Shown here: positions 28,969 to 38,726 of the stretch, piece by piece
Numbering within the stretch: the stretch's first letter is position 1
Layout of the letters: each line of letters begins with the position of its first letter
NCBI RefSeq assembly: GCF_004117915.1
Contig: NZ_RSTD01000001.1
Location: 868,001 to 932,000, forward strand
Direction: 5' to 3'
Length of the DNA: 64,000 bases
DNA from: Companilactobacillus metriopterae
Lineage (GTDB): Bacteria > Bacillota > Bacilli > Lactobacillales > Lactobacillaceae
Position numbers and translations under genes: made by a program
Notes under the pieces: model-generated
Databases searched by the model: none
What the model was told of the DNA's origin: nothing
The model's input: only the letters and a program-made list of their open reading frames with translations

Positions 28969-29085
28969 TTTAAATTTTTCGACGGCTTCTTCGATTGTTA
29001 TACCGTTCGCAAATACATTTTTATTGTACTTATCTACAACAGTAAACAATTGAGAATCCGTGTTTAGTTGAACACGATAATTCAT
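28969..29085 (-). CDS. Small conserved-looking protein of 38 residues, function unknown
   Basis: A short open frame between mutM and coaE. It has a strong GGAGG eight bases before the ATG, a balanced codon use and its own downstream hairpin, so I treat it as a real gene. The product begins MNYRVQLNTDSQLFTVVDKY and ends EEAVRKI, with alternating beta-like and helix-like parts and no membrane segment or signal peptide. I do not recognise the family. Its neighbours, mutM and coaE, give no clear functional hint. Confidence 0.6.
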
Positions 29086-29161
29086 TTGTTTACCTCCAAT
29101 TGAAATAATTCGGTAGCGAATATCCAGTACAATACTCTGATTGCCAAACTAATGCAAGCTT

Positions 29162-29983
29162 TTATTTTTGGCAATTAGGACAAAAGTGAGTTCCACGGCC
29201 GTTTACTTTGATTTTTTCAATGTCTGTACCGCATCTAGGACATGGAGTTCCCTCTTTACCATATACTTGCAATAGATCTTGCATATTTCCTTTATGACCT
29301 GTTGAATCAACATATGATCTTATAGTTGATCCTCCAGATTTAATAGCAACTTCCATTTCTTCATTGGAAGTGTCCATAATCTTTTGAACGTCAGACTCTG
29401 ATAATTCATTTGCTTTAGCCAATGGATTGATTTTTGATTTCCATAAAACCTCATCAACATAAATATTTCCTAACCCACTTATTACAGATTGATCCAAAAG
29501 AACTGTTTTTATATCTTTTCTATGTTTTATTACCCTAGGATACAAAATAGATAATTTAAAATCGTCACTTAGTGGTTCAGGTCCTAATTTTTTGATAGAT
29601 GGATTATCTGAAAGATCTGATGTTTTCCAAAGCTGCATGCGTCCGAACTTACGGACATCATTATAAATTAACATCTCACCAGAATCTAAATAAAAAATAG
29701 CATGAGAATGCTTGTCAATTGCTGACTGATCTTTAGAAACTTTATATTTGCCTTCCATTCTCAAATGACTAATAATAGTCAAACCAGTGTCCAGATTTAA
29801 TTCCAGAAATTTAGCTCGTCTATTGACTGAAATAAATGTGGCACCAGTGACTGTATCAACAAAATCTGCAGTATCTCCAGTTATCAAGTTTGGATATCTT
29901 ATATCTACTTTTTCTATTTTTTTACCAACAATCTGTTGTTGTAATCCACGTCGAACAGTTTCGACTTCAGGCATTTCAGGCAT
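29162..29983 (-). CDS. mutM: Formamidopyrimidine-DNA glycosylase
   Basis: Removes 8-oxoguanine and other oxidised purines and cuts the abasic strand. It has 273 residues. The catalytic Pro2-Glu3 are in MPEMPEVETVRRGL, the helix-two-turn-helix has SGLGNIYVDEVL, and the C-terminal zinc finger has CPRC and CPNC. AAAGGAG precedes the ATG. It lies 12 bases after polA in transcription order, the usual polA-mutM-coaE arrangement. Confidence 0.96.
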   Translation of the reverse strand: MPEMPEVETVRRGLQQQIVGKKIEKVDIRYPNLITGDTADFVDTVTGATFISVNRRAKFLELNLDTGLTIISHLRMEGKYKVSKDQSAIDKHSHAIFYLDSGEMLIYNDVRKFGRMQLWKTSDLSDNPSIKKLGPEPLSDDFKLSILYPRVIKHRKDIKTVLLDQSVISGLGNIYVDEVLWKSKINPLAKANELSESDVQKIMDTSNEEMEVAIKSGGSTIRSYVDSTGHKGNMQDLLQVYGKEGTPCPRCGTDIEKIKVNGRGTHFCPNCQK

Positions 29984-29995
29984 AGTAAACTCCTT

Positions 29996-32650
29996 TTATT
30001 TAGATTCGTACCAGTTATTTCCATGTGCAGTACCTACCTTCAAAGGAACATCAAGTTTCACCGCTGAATCCATAACTTTAGGTACTAGTTTTTCTAATAT
30101 TTCAATTTCTGATTTTGGCGCTTCAAAGATCATTTCATCATGTACTTGAAGAAGAAGATTGGCTTGTAACCCTTCATCTTTAATCATCTTTTGCATGTTA
30201 ATCATTGCAACTTTGATAATATCTGCAGCACTACCTTGTATAGGCGTATTCATAGCAGTTCTTCTTGCAAAGTTACGAATATTAAAATTCTTAGAATGAA
30301 TATCTGGTAAATAACGACGGCGATGCATAATAGTTTCCACATAACCGTTCTCTTCTGCAAATTTAACTATATCATCCATATACTTTTTAACACCTGGATA
30401 TTGCTCAAAGTAATTATCAATGAATTCTGCTGCCTTATTACGGCTGATACCGATATTTTGTGACAATCCGTAATCACTGATTCCATAGACAATACCAAAG
30501 TTTGTAGCTTTAGCTTGTCTTCTCATATCACTTGTTACTTCTGAATCATCGTTTAAACCAAAAATTCGCATCGCTGTATGTGCGTGAATATCATAATCCT
30601 CATTAAATGCTTCTTGCATATTTTCGTCACCAGAAATATGTGCAAGCACACGTAGTTCAACTTGAGAATAATCTGCAGAGAAAATTTGCCAATCTTCTTT
30701 TTGAGGAACAAATGCTTTTCTTATTTGTCGACCTTCATCAATTCGGATAGGAATATTTTGTAAATTAGGTTCATTGGATGACAATCTTCCTGTCTGCGTC
30801 AACGTTTGTTGATAAATAGTATGAATCTTGTTATCTGCTTGAATGAATTTTTGCAGTCCAATAACATATGTTGATTGGATTTTTGAAATTTGGCGATATT
30901 GTAAAATCAAATCTACAACAGGAGATTCATTTCTTAGTTTTTCTAAGACATCCACTGCTGTTGAATAACCTGTTTTTGTTTTCTTAACAACAGGAAGTTT
31001 CAAATCTTCAAATAAAACGACACCTAGTTGTTTAGGTGAATTGATATTGAAAGTCTGACCTGCTTCATGATAAATCTGTTGTTCAATATCTGATAAACGA
31101 AGTGCAAATGTGTTTTCCATTTCTTTTAATTTGCTGGTCTGAACAGTAATTCCTTCAATTTCCATCTCAGCCAAAACAATTGAAAGTGGTAACTCTATCT
31201 CATCATAAAGAGCATCTTGATCGTTTTTAGCCAACTCTGCCATAGTTTTATCATGAAGTTCATTTACTACAAAAGCTTTTTCAGATAAATAGTGTAGCAA
31301 ATCATTCGCATCTTCTGGAAGTGATTTTTTGACACCTTTACCATAAAATTCTTCTACTGTCTGAATATTATATCCATAATTATTGGCAACAATACCAAGA
31401 TCAGACTTACTATCATTAGTATCAAGAAGATATGATACTAGCAGCAAGTCAAATGTTACACCTGATATTTTACTTCCATAGCGGTTAAGTAGTGCAATTG
31501 TTTTTTTATAGTCAAAAACATACTTCTCTTTTGAGTCATCAGATAACCATGACAAAAATTTTTGATCATCTAATATACCTACATTATCAGTTGCAAAATA
31601 TCTGTCTCCATCTGATAAAGCAATTCCAATAATTGGTTCAATATGGTAGTTCTCTCCAAAACTTTCTACAATAATTGTAATAGGCTTTTTACTCTCAATA
31701 ATAAAATCAACAGCAGAAGAGTCTAATTCTTCAGACTTAACGTCGACTTTAGAACCAACTATGTCCTCACTGGCTTCACTCAGATCCATACGATTCAAGA
31801 AAGATTGGAAGTTAACTTTTTTATAAAAGGAAACTAACTGCTCAGTATCTTCACCTTTATATTTTGTATCGCTCAAAGAAATATCTACAGGAGCATCTCT
31901 TCTTATAGTAGCTAGATCTTTACTCATAAATGCATTTTCACGGTCATTTATAAGATTTTCCTTCATCTTGCTCTTCTTTAATTCATCAATATGATCATAT
32001 AAATTTTCTATAGTTCCATACTCATTTAACAATTTTTCTGCAGTTACAGGACCAATCTTTGTTACACCAGGGTAGTTATCAGAGTTATCACCCATCAACC
32101 CCTTTTTATCAATAATTTGGTCAACTCTTACACCCCATTTTTCTTCTGCAAACTCCGGTGTGTATGATTCTATTTTGGTAACTCCACTAACATTAACTTT
32201 TACTGTAGTTTTATCTGTCGTTAATTGAGTTAAGTCTCGATCACCTGTGAGAATTGTAACAGTCATTCCATCAGCTTCTGCTTCTTTTGCCAAAGTTCCG
32301 ATTATGTCATCAGCTTCAAAATTAGGCAACTCATAATGCTTTATTCCTTTGGCATCAAGTAACTCATTAATCAATGGTAATTGTTCCATTAATTCAGATG
32401 GTGTACTAGATCTTGTACCTTTATAATCATCAAACTTTTCTGTTCTAAAGGTTGTCTTGCCTGCATCAAAGGCAACCAAAACATGTGTTGGTTTTTCGTT
32501 TTTCAGAATCAAATCCAACATATTTGTGAATGCATACAATGCATTAGTGTGTATTCCTTCGGGTGTAGTAAATTTATCAAGATCATTTAAAGCATAAAAT
32601 GCTCTAAACGCCTCACTATTTCCATCAATAAGTAATAATTTATCAGCCAT
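29996..32650 (-). CDS. polA: DNA polymerase I
   Basis: Repair and Okazaki-processing polymerase of 884 residues. The N-terminal 5'-nuclease domain (about 1-290) has LLLIDGNSEAFRAFYAL and NSDNYPGV. The central 3'-5' exonuclease domain lacks the usual acidic catalytic set, as in Bacillus. The C-terminal polymerase has DYSQVELRVLAHISGD, the O-helix region RRQAKATNFGIVYGIS and the catalytic QVHDEMIFE. Confidence 0.96.
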   Translation of the reverse strand: MADKLLLIDGNSEAFRAFYALNDLDKFTTPEGIHTNALYAFTNMLDLILKNEKPTHVLVAFDAGKTTFRTEKFDDYKGTRSSTPSELMEQLPLINELLDAKGIKHYELPNFEADDIIGTLAKEAEADGMTVTILTGDRDLTQLTTDKTTVKVNVSGVTKIESYTPEFAEEKWGVRVDQIIDKKGLMGDNSDNYPGVTKIGPVTAEKLLNEYGTIENLYDHIDELKKSKMKENLINDRENAFMSKDLATIRRDAPVDISLSDTKYKGEDTEQLVSFYKKVNFQSFLNRMDLSEASEDIVGSKVDVKSEELDSSAVDFIIESKKPITIIVESFGENYHIEPIIGIALSDGDRYFATDNVGILDDQKFLSWLSDDSKEKYVFDYKKTIALLNRYGSKISGVTFDLLLVSYLLDTNDSKSDLGIVANNYGYNIQTVEEFYGKGVKKSLPEDANDLLHYLSEKAFVVNELHDKTMAELAKNDQDALYDEIELPLSIVLAEMEIEGITVQTSKLKEMENTFALRLSDIEQQIYHEAGQTFNINSPKQLGVVLFEDLKLPVVKKTKTGYSTAVDVLEKLRNESPVVDLILQYRQISKIQSTYVIGLQKFIQADNKIHTIYQQTLTQTGRLSSNEPNLQNIPIRIDEGRQIRKAFVPQKEDWQIFSADYSQVELRVLAHISGDENMQEAFNEDYDIHAHTAMRIFGLNDDSEVTSDMRRQAKATNFGIVYGISDYGLSQNIGISRNKAAEFIDNYFEQYPGVKKYMDDIVKFAEENGYVETIMHRRRYLPDIHSKNFNIRNFARRTAMNTPIQGSAADIIKVAMINMQKMIKDEGLQANLLLQVHDEMIFEAPKSEIEILEKLVPKVMDSAVKLDVPLKVGTAHGNNWYESK

Positions 32651-32679
32651 AATATCTCCTCTGGAATCTGTTTACATTA

Positions 32680-32708
32680 TTAATATTTTAACAGTCTTTT
32701 CACAACAA
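32680..32708 (-). promoter_or_regulatory. Candidate promoter of polA-mutM
   Basis: TTGTTG (32708-32703), 17-base spacer, TATTAA (32685-32680) on the minus strand, directly downstream of the murC terminator. Confidence 0.5.
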
Positions 32709-32736
32709 AAAAAGCCAAGTGAACATGCACCTGACT
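32706..32736 (-). terminator. Terminator of ytpR-murC
   Basis: On the minus strand AGTCAGGTG pairs with CACTTGGCT (two G-U pairs) around six bases, followed by seven T. It lies nine bases after murC. Confidence 0.8.
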
Positions 32737-32744
32737 CTTAATTA

Positions 32745-34073
32745 TTATTGTTGATTTGGATTTAAAGTACTTAAAATTTGTTCATATGCTAATTCATATT
32801 TTTGAACATCTCCAGCACCCATAAATATCATAACTGCATTATGAAAATCCAATAATGGCGACATGTCTTCTAATGTGAGAACACGACCACCCTTACTAAT
32901 CTTGTCTCCAAGGTCTTTACTTGTAATGTCACCTTGTTTTTCACGAATTGATCCAAAGATATCTGTTAAGAAAACCTCATCAGCTAGATCCAAAGCTTCA
33001 GCAAAATCATCCATCAACGCAAGAGTCCTTGTATATGTGTGAGGTTGGAAAATTGCTACAACTTCGCGATCTGGATATTTTTGTCTAGCAGCATCAATAG
33101 TAGCTTTAATTTCTTGTGGATGATGTGCATAATCATCGATAATGACCATGTCTGCCACATTTTTTTCACTAAAACGTCTTTTGACACCACCAAATGTTTG
33201 AAGTTCTTTGTTAATTAGGTCATGATCCAATTTTTCCATGTGACCAATACCGATAACTGCCAGAGAATTAAGTATATTGTGTTCTCCAAATAATGGAACT
33301 TCAAAATTACCAATATTCTCATTATCAATATAAACATCAAAAGATGAACCCTTAACAGTTCTCTTGATATTTTTTGCTTGAATATAATCACTGTCATCTA
33401 GGCCATATGAATATATTGGAACATCAGCTGAAATTTTACCAGCATGTTTGTCCTCACCCCAGATGAAAATACCCTTTTTGACTTTGCGTGCTTCAGATTC
33501 AAAAGCATCTATTACATCATCAATTCCAGAATAATAATCTGGATGATCATAATCAATGTTTGTAATTACTAAATAATCTGGAGAATATGCAAGGAAGTGA
33601 CGGCGATATTCATCGGCTTCGAAAACAAAGAATTTTGCATCTTTATCACCTTTACCTGTCCCATCACCGATAAGATATGAAGTTTTAGCAATACCACTTA
33701 ATGTATGTGCTAACAAACCAGTTGTACTAGTCTTACCGTGAGAACCAGCAACTCCGATAGATGTATAGTCACTCATAACTTGTGCTAGAAGTTCAGGATA
33801 TTTGATAACTTCTACTTTTTGATCAAGAGCAGATTTAATTTCAACATTGTCATCTTTAAAGGCATTACCAGCGACAACTGTCATACCTGGTTTAATATTA
33901 TCCGCATCAAATGGTAGAATTTTGATTCCTACTTTTTCAAGTTCTCTTTGAGTAAATGTATATTTATCAATATCTGATCCTTGAACTTCATAACCAAAAT
34001 CCTTCATGATAAGTGCTAAAGCACTCATACCAGTTCCTTTTATCCCAACAAAATGATAAATTTTATTTTCCAT
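32745..34073 (-). CDS. murC: UDP-N-acetylmuramate-L-alanine ligase
   Basis: Adds L-alanine to UDP-MurNAc in cytoplasmic peptidoglycan precursor synthesis. It has 442 residues with an N-terminal nucleotide fold ([16 protein letters not shown]), the Mur ligase P-loop [26 protein letters not shown] and the [14 protein letters not shown] motif. It follows ytpR by eight bases. Confidence 0.97.
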   Translation of the reverse strand: MENKIYHFVGIKGTGMSALALIMKDFGYEVQGSDIDKYTFTQRELEKVGIKILPFDADNIKPGMTVVAGNAFKDDNVEIKSALDQKVEVIKYPELLAQVMSDYTSIGVAGSHGKTSTTGLLAHTLSGIAKTSYLIGDGTGKGDKDAKFFVFEADEYRRHFLAYSPDYLVITNIDYDHPDYYSGIDDVIDAFESEARKVKKGIFIWGEDKHAGKISADVPIYSYGLDDSDYIQAKNIKRTVKGSSFDVYIDNENIGNFEVPLFGEHNILNSLAVIGIGHMEKLDHDLINKELQTFGGVKRRFSEKNVADMVIIDDYAHHPQEIKATIDAARQKYPDREVVAIFQPHTYTRTLALMDDFAEALDLADEVFLTDIFGSIREKQGDITSKDLGDKISKGGRVLTLEDMSPLLDFHNAVMIFMGAGDVQKYELAYEQILSTLNPNQQ

Positions 34074-34081
34074 AATTACTC

Positions 34082-34711
34082 CTAATTAAACATCTTTTCT
34101 GCTTTTTCAAAATCAAAGGCGTCGCCAGCTGATCCTTCTTCAAGTACTAAAATACCTTTTTTCTTAGGAGCATTAGGAATTCCCAGTTCACCTGCTGAAC
34201 AAATCATTCCAAAACTATCTACTCCACGAAGTTGCCCTGGCCAAATTTCAAAACCGGTTGGCATAACTGCACCTGGAAGTGCTACAACAACCAATTGACC
34301 TTGTTCAATATTTGATGCACCACAAACGATTTGAACAGGAGAATCAAGTCCAACATTTGTTTTAGTAATATGCAAGTGATCAGAATCAGGATGTTCTGTC
34401 ATTTCTTCTACATATCCTACGACAAATTTGGGAGAAACATCTGCTTCAAGAGTATCATTGAATGAAGCTTTTTTAAGTTCTTCATTTAAAATGTCAACTT
34501 GAGATTCATTAAGGAAAACTTGTCCATTTTCGTTTATTCCTAATTTGTCATGAATGTTAAAAAAATTAAAACCAATAGCTTTGTCATTCTCATCAGATAT
34601 ACGAACAACATTACCGTTTTGTGTTGTCTTTTGTTTTACATTAGTATCATCAGCGCATTCTACTATTAAAACATCGCCTAATTCTTCTTTATTATAAAAA
34701 CTTAGTAACAA
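34082..34711 (-). CDS. ytpR: tRNA-binding domain protein YtpR
   Basis: A 209-residue protein with an N-terminal DUF4479-type domain and a C-terminal EMAP/tRNA-binding OB domain. [16 protein letters not shown] and [20 protein letters not shown] closely mirror the N-terminal domain of PheT in this window. The function is unclear; a free-standing tRNA-binding role is inferred. The start is TTG at 34711, with AGGA seven bases upstream. It is co-transcribed with murC. Confidence 0.88.
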   Translation of the reverse strand: MLLSFYNKEELGDVLIVECADDTNVKQKTTQNGNVVRISDENDKAIGFNFFNIHDKLGINENGQVFLNESQVDILNEELKKASFNDTLEADVSPKFVVGYVEEMTEHPDSDHLHITKTNVGLDSPVQIVCGASNIEQGQLVVVALPGAVMPTGFEIWPGQLRGVDSFGMICSAGELGIPNAPKKKGILVLEEGSAGDAFDFEKAEKMFN

Positions 34712-34773
34712 AATGAATTCCTCGCTTATTCATAAGGATAAAAAATCATAATTCTAATATAACATTTAGTTAA

Positions 34774-34813
34774 TAAAAAAAGCAGTTACTTTAATATTTA
34801 GTAACTACTTTTT
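34774..34813 (-). terminator. Terminator of ytpP
   Basis: AAAAAGCAGTTACT (34777-34790) pairs with AGTAACTACTTTTT (34800-34813) with one mismatch, and T follow on the minus strand. It separates ytpP from ytpR. Confidence 0.8.
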
Positions 34814-34815
34814 TA

Positions 34816-35151
34816 TTATAATGAGCTTGCTTCGACAGTAGAACTTATAAAGTTTTCAACTTCTTCTTTTGTCTTACGATCCTTATTGACAAGTCTACCA
34901 ATTTCTTTAGCATCTTCTACTACAATAAAACTTGGTATGCCCATAATTCCTAATTCAATAGCCATATCCATGTTTTCATCTCTATCAATGCTTATAAAGG
35001 TGAAATCAGAAAAATCTTGTTCAATTTCTGGCATTTTTGGTTCAATAAATTTACAATCTGGACACCAATCTGCATGGAAAAATAAAACATATTTCCCTTG
35101 TTTTGTGGCTTCTTTCCAGTCTTTTGTATTAAAATCTTCAAGCGTTTTCAT
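34816..35151 (-). CDS. ytpP: Thioredoxin-like protein YtpP
   Basis: Thioredoxin-fold protein of 111 residues with the active site WCPDC in FFHADWCPDCKFIEP, where the first spacer residue Pro replaces the classic Gly, and the cis-Pro segment GIMGIPSFIVV. It has no signal peptide, so it is cytoplasmic. An in-frame GTG exists at 35163, but AGGTGG lies eight bases before the ATG at 35151. YtpP and YtpR neighbour each other in many Firmicutes. Confidence 0.88.
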   Translation of the reverse strand: MKTLEDFNTKDWKEATKQGKYVLFFHADWCPDCKFIEPKMPEIEQDFSDFTFISIDRDENMDMAIELGIMGIPSFIVVEDAKEIGRLVNKDRKTKEEVENFISSTVEASSL

Positions 35152-35295
35152 AGATTTAACCACCTTTCGAGATATTTAAGATACTTCTTTTCTAAAATTT
35201 AGTCAAACAATCTACATTCCTTGCTACTTTAATCATACAATATTCATATAAAAGTGTTAACATATGGTTATCAAAATTGTTAAGGAGTGTTATTT

Positions 35296-35607
35296 ATGAG
35301 TAAAAAAGGTATTGGATCATTAATTTTAGCAAGTACTGCACTAGTTGCTGGTGCAGCTGCAACTGTAGCAATTAAGCATCATGTGGACAGTAACCGTATT
35401 ATTGAAAAAGTAAAAAACGTTCTTGGCGATGATCAAAAAGTTATCGGTACTTGGGTAGAACCACTTTATCAACGTGTAAATGTTGACGGAGAATCTACAT
35501 GGGGTATCGTTGGTGGTGTTACAACACTTGACGAAGATGATGTTTCTCAATATCATTTCATTGCTGACGCAATGAGCGGTGAACTACTAAACATCAAGAA
35601 AATATAA
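35296..35607 (+). CDS. Small membrane-anchored or secreted PepSY-like protein
   Basis: A 103-residue protein with a signal or anchor segment at the N-terminus (MSKKGIGSLILASTALVAG, then AAATVAIKHH), followed by a short external domain. The end, YHFIADAMSGELLNIKK, resembles the PepSY-type close 'Y-x-F-x-x-D-A-x-x-G-E-h'. There is no lipobox, and cleavage after AGA is possible. GTG at 35287 is in frame, but AAGGAG precedes the ATG at 35296 by eight bases. It is divergent from ytpP. The function is unknown. Confidence 0.65.
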   Translation: MSKKGIGSLILASTALVAGAAATVAIKHHVDSNRIIEKVKNVLGDDQKVIGTWVEPLYQRVNVDGESTWGIVGGVTTLDEDDVSQYHFIADAMSGELLNIKKI

Positions 35608-35609
35608 TA

Positions 35610-36257
35610 TTAGTTTTTAAAATGGGCTTTCAGATAATTAATTCTGAAGCCTTTTTTTGAGAACTTTTCTTCATATTCTGTCTCAATGTTTGCAGCATTT
35701 TTCTCTTCGTCATTGTGAAGATCAAGAGAAATGTCATCAAAGACCATTCCATAATTATTCATACTTAACAATGAGTACTCAAATAATCCTTGATTGTCAG
35801 TTTTAAACTGTAGTATTCCATCTTTTTTCAAAACAGTTTCATATTGTGATAAGAAGCTCTTGTAAGTTAGACGTCTTTTCTCATGACGCGTTTTAGGCCA
35901 TGGATCAGAGAAATTTAAGTAAACTCCACTAACCTCATCTTCAGCAAACATCTCATCTAAATTAGCTCCATTAGCTAATAAGAGTTGTAAATTCGGAATT
36001 TTATTTTCAACTTGTTTCTTTAGAAGAAGCGCAATTGCACCTTCTTGAACCTCAATTGCAATGTAATTATTTTGAGGATTTCTTTTTGCAAGCTCTGTTA
36101 TAAATCTACCTTTACCCGAACCTACTTCAATAAATAAAGGTTGTTCTTTATCAAATTTAGATTGCCATTTCCCCGCCATTTTTTCTGGATGAACCGAAAT
36201 CAAATCCAAATTATCATTAATCATGTCCTTAGCCCAAGGCTTGTTTCTTAAGCGCAT
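35610..36257 (-). CDS. trmB: tRNA (guanine-N7-)-methyltransferase
   Basis: Makes m7G46 in tRNA. It has 215 residues with the SAM-binding [14 protein letters not shown], the family signature [19 protein letters not shown] and a C-terminal TEYEEKF segment. GGAG precedes the ATG. Its last codons overlap, on the other strand, the terminator of the convergent small gene. Confidence 0.96.
   Translation of the reverse strand: MRLRNKPWAKDMINDNLDLISVHPEKMAGKWQSKFDKEQPLFIEVGSGKGRFITELAKRNPQNNYIAIEVQEGAIALLLKKQVENKIPNLQLLLANGANLDEMFAEDEVSGVYLNFSDPWPKTRHEKRRLTYKSFLSQYETVLKKDGILQFKTDNQGLFEYSLLSMNNYGMVFDDISLDLHNDEEKNAANIETEYEEKFSKKGFRINYLKAHFKN
35625..35658 (+). terminator. Terminator of the 103-residue gene, inside the 3' end of trmB
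   Basis: GGCTTTCAGA (35625-35634) pairs with TCTGAAGCC (35643-35651) with one bulge, followed by seven T on the plus strand. The hairpin lies within the antisense of the last trmB codons. Confidence 0.8.
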
Positions 36258-36274
36258 TTAATTACTCCATTACG

Positions 36275-37474
36275 TTATATTTTTTTTAATTGTCTTGGCA
36301 TGTAGAAATAGTTAACAAAAATTAACACTACTAAACCTGCTAGTGATATTACAATGCTGTTCATTGTAAATGAAAATTGTACAAAAATCGCTATAGCACT
36401 AATCAACCACTGAATTGATAAAATAATAGTTGATAATTTAATAAAATCTCGTATTTTTTGATCTTTTGAAATTGGATAAAGTCTTTGAAGCATATTTTGC
36501 ATAATTTCTTTGAAATAAGGTTTTAACTGGAATCCTAACAAATAGATAAATAGTATTTCGACTATTAATGAAATATAAAAATTATCGATAAATGCTAATA
36601 GAATACCTTGAATGATAGTCAATCTTATGAATAATCCAATATACTCGTTATTACGGACAAATCCTCTGACGAATATATAGAAGTATGTATTACTTTGTTT
36701 TAATTTCATTGATGAATACAAGAAATCCAACCATTTGCGGCGTTTAATTTTACTGCTTACACCTGGAACATCTGTAAATAAATTGTAGAATCTTTTTAGT
36801 TTGAAGATTCTTTGATTTTCTAAACTAATTGCTTTTTGCCACTGTAGTCTCTTACTTGTGATATTAGGTCTGGTAATCATTACAGAAATAACTAGTAATA
36901 CAATGCTTACTACTAAGTATATTAGCGAACTAGAATATGTAGCAATGACAATTGATGCAAGTAATATTAATTCAAACAGGAGTTTTGTAGTGTTTTCTTC
37001 ATTGTATAAGTTAAATAATTCTACATTAAGTAAGCTCATCTTACTTATTACAGCTGATACGGCAAATATCACGATACCTGTGACATTGATATCTGCCATT
37101 CTAAATGCAAATGGTGATAGTAAAAATGATATCAACGCTATTGCTAAAATCGGTAAAAATATACTATATGAAAGAGCCCTCTTGAAATATTCATAGAAGT
37201 CATTTTCTTTTGCTAGTAAGAAAGTACTATCTGGATCTTCTAACAAAGTAGCAATTCGACCTGCTTGAAATGACAAAAAAGTAATTATAATAAATACTGG
37301 CTTACCCCACCATTGTTGGTTGGTAAATGATCCTAAGAAATTGGAATACCCAAATCCTACGGCTCCCATTAAAACAATAAATGCCAACATGAAGTTATCA
37401 TTGAAAACTAATCTTAAGTACTTAAACTGTTCCTGCTGATGTCTTCTTAATCTTTCTGAATAAAGTTTTCTCAT
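36275..37474 (-). CDS. ecsB: ABC transporter permease EcsB
   Basis: Membrane part of the Ecs exporter, 399 residues with about ten hydrophobic segments in paired groups (for example FNDNFMLAFIVLMGAVGFGY near the N-terminus). The basic start (MRKLYSERLRRHQQEQFKYL) fits EcsB. Ecs affects membrane protease activity, secretion and competence in Bacillus. The transported substrate may be peptides, but this is not shown by the sequence. The ATG directly follows the ecsA stop (TAAATG). Confidence 0.9.
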   Translation of the reverse strand: MRKLYSERLRRHQQEQFKYLRLVFNDNFMLAFIVLMGAVGFGYSNFLGSFTNQQWWGKPVFIIITFLSFQAGRIATLLEDPDSTFLLAKENDFYEYFKRALSYSIFLPILAIALISFLLSPFAFRMADINVTGIVIFAVSAVISKMSLLNVELFNLYNEENTTKLLFELILLASIVIATYSSSLIYLVVSIVLLVISVMITRPNITSKRLQWQKAISLENQRIFKLKRFYNLFTDVPGVSSKIKRRKWLDFLYSSMKLKQSNTYFYIFVRGFVRNNEYIGLFIRLTIIQGILLAFIDNFYISLIVEILFIYLLGFQLKPYFKEIMQNMLQRLYPISKDQKIRDFIKLSTIILSIQWLISAIAIFVQFSFTMNSIVISLAGLVVLIFVNYFYMPRQLKKI

Positions 37475-38206
37475 TTATTTGCCCTCTTTGGACATCTTGA
37501 TGTAAATATCATCTAGATTGGCATCTTTCATATCAAACATTTCTTTCAATTGATCAAGAGTTCCATCCGCGCGAACTTGTCCATTATTAATAAGAACAAA
37601 TTTATCAGCGTGATCTTGGACAGTTGCTAAAACGTGAGTAGACATTAGCACAGAACAACCTATTTTTTTCTTTTCATCAATTACATTCAGCAAATCGTTC
37701 ACAGATAGTGGATCCAATCCTGTGAATGGTTCATCAATAATAAACAATCTGGCATCAGTCATGAAAGCAGAAACAATCATAACTTTTTGTTTCATACCTT
37801 TTGAAAAGTTTTGTGGGAACCAATCTAGTTTATTTGATAATCTGAATGTTTCTAACAATTTGTTAGCATTTTCCCATGTTTTATCATGGTCAAGATCGTA
37901 TGCCATTATAGTTAGGTCAATATGTTCCTTTAATGTTAACTCTGGATAGAGAATTGGCAATTCTGGTACATATGCAATTTTTTTGCGGTACTCTTCTACA
38001 TTGTCTTCAAGAGAAATACCATCAATCAAAATTTGACCGCTTTTTTGTTTCAATAATCCAATAATATGTTTTATAGTTGTTGACTTACCTGCACCATTCA
38101 GTCCGATCATTCCAACAACTTGACCGTCTTCAACAGTAAATGTTTCCTTATTTAATACATTAACGTGACCATAGCCACCTGTAAGATCTTTAATTTCTAA
38201 AGTCAT
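37475..38206 (-). CDS. ecsA: ABC transporter ATP-binding protein EcsA
   Basis: ATPase of the Ecs system, 243 residues: Walker A MIGLNGAGKSTTIKHIIG, a signature loop altered to NFSKGMKQKVMIV, and Walker B LFIIDEPFTGLDPLSV. An in-frame GTG occurs at 38218. The ATG at 38206 is preferred, since AGGTGG lies eight bases before it. It is first in the ecsA-ecsB operon and divergent from hit. Confidence 0.94.
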   Translation of the reverse strand: MTLEIKDLTGGYGHVNVLNKETFTVEDGQVVGMIGLNGAGKSTTIKHIIGLLKQKSGQILIDGISLEDNVEEYRKKIAYVPELPILYPELTLKEHIDLTIMAYDLDHDKTWENANKLLETFRLSNKLDWFPQNFSKGMKQKVMIVSAFMTDARLFIIDEPFTGLDPLSVNDLLNVIDEKKKIGCSVLMSTHVLATVQDHADKFVLINNGQVRADGTLDQLKEMFDMKDANLDDIYIKMSKEGK

Positions 38207-38236
38207 GGATAAAACCACCTATATCTGTTTTTGTTA

Positions 38237-38265
38237 ATATAACAATGATATCATGAAATAAACAA
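38237..38265 (-). promoter_or_regulatory. Candidate promoter of ecsA-ecsB
   Basis: TTGTTT (38265-38260), 17-base spacer, TTATAT (38242-38237) on the minus strand, in the 87-base divergent space with hit. Confidence 0.5.
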
Positions 38266-38293
38266 TATACTTATTTGAGAGGAAAAATTCAAT

Positions 38294-38716
38294 ATGGATA
38301 ACTGTATTTTTTGTAAAATTATAAATAATGAGATTCCAAGTTATACTATCTATGAAGATGATGACGTGAAGGTTTTTCTTGATATTTCTCAAGTAACTCC
38401 AGGTCATACACTTATGGTACCAAAGAAGCATGTGGAGAATATTTTTGAATATGATTCAGAACTTTCTGAGAAAGTTCTTACTAAGATTCCAATGATTGCC
38501 AAAGCAATTAAAAAATCTGATAAAAATATTGAAGGTATGAACATTGCAATGAATAACGGTGAAGTTGCTTATCAAACTGTTATGCACTCACATATTCATT
38601 TCGTCCCTAAATTTACTCTTCATGATGATTTTGCTATTAGTTTCAAAGACAACACTGAAAAATATACATCTGATCAACTAGAACAGATCTTAAACAACAT
38701 TAAAGAAAATCTATAG
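38294..38716 (+). CDS. hit: HIT family nucleotide hydrolase
   Basis: A 140-residue histidine-triad protein. The motif HSHIH is at 98-102, and a zinc pair C4/C7 is seen in MDNCIFCKIINNEIPSY, as in HinT-like proteins. Family members hydrolyse AMP-linked or dinucleotide substrates. It is divergent from ecsA, and a hit-ecsA neighbourhood is found in Bacillus, which supports the call. Confidence 0.94.
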   Translation: MDNCIFCKIINNEIPSYTIYEDDDVKVFLDISQVTPGHTLMVPKKHVENIFEYDSELSEKVLTKIPMIAKAIKKSDKNIEGMNIAMNNGEVAYQTVMHSHIHFVPKFTLHDDFAISFKDNTEKYTSDQLEQILNNIKENL

Positions 38717-38726
38717 GAGAATAAAG

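Noticed and set aside
38219-38293. A second promoter for hit in the divergent gap
   Set aside because: A TATACT is present but no -35 hexamer lies at a workable distance.
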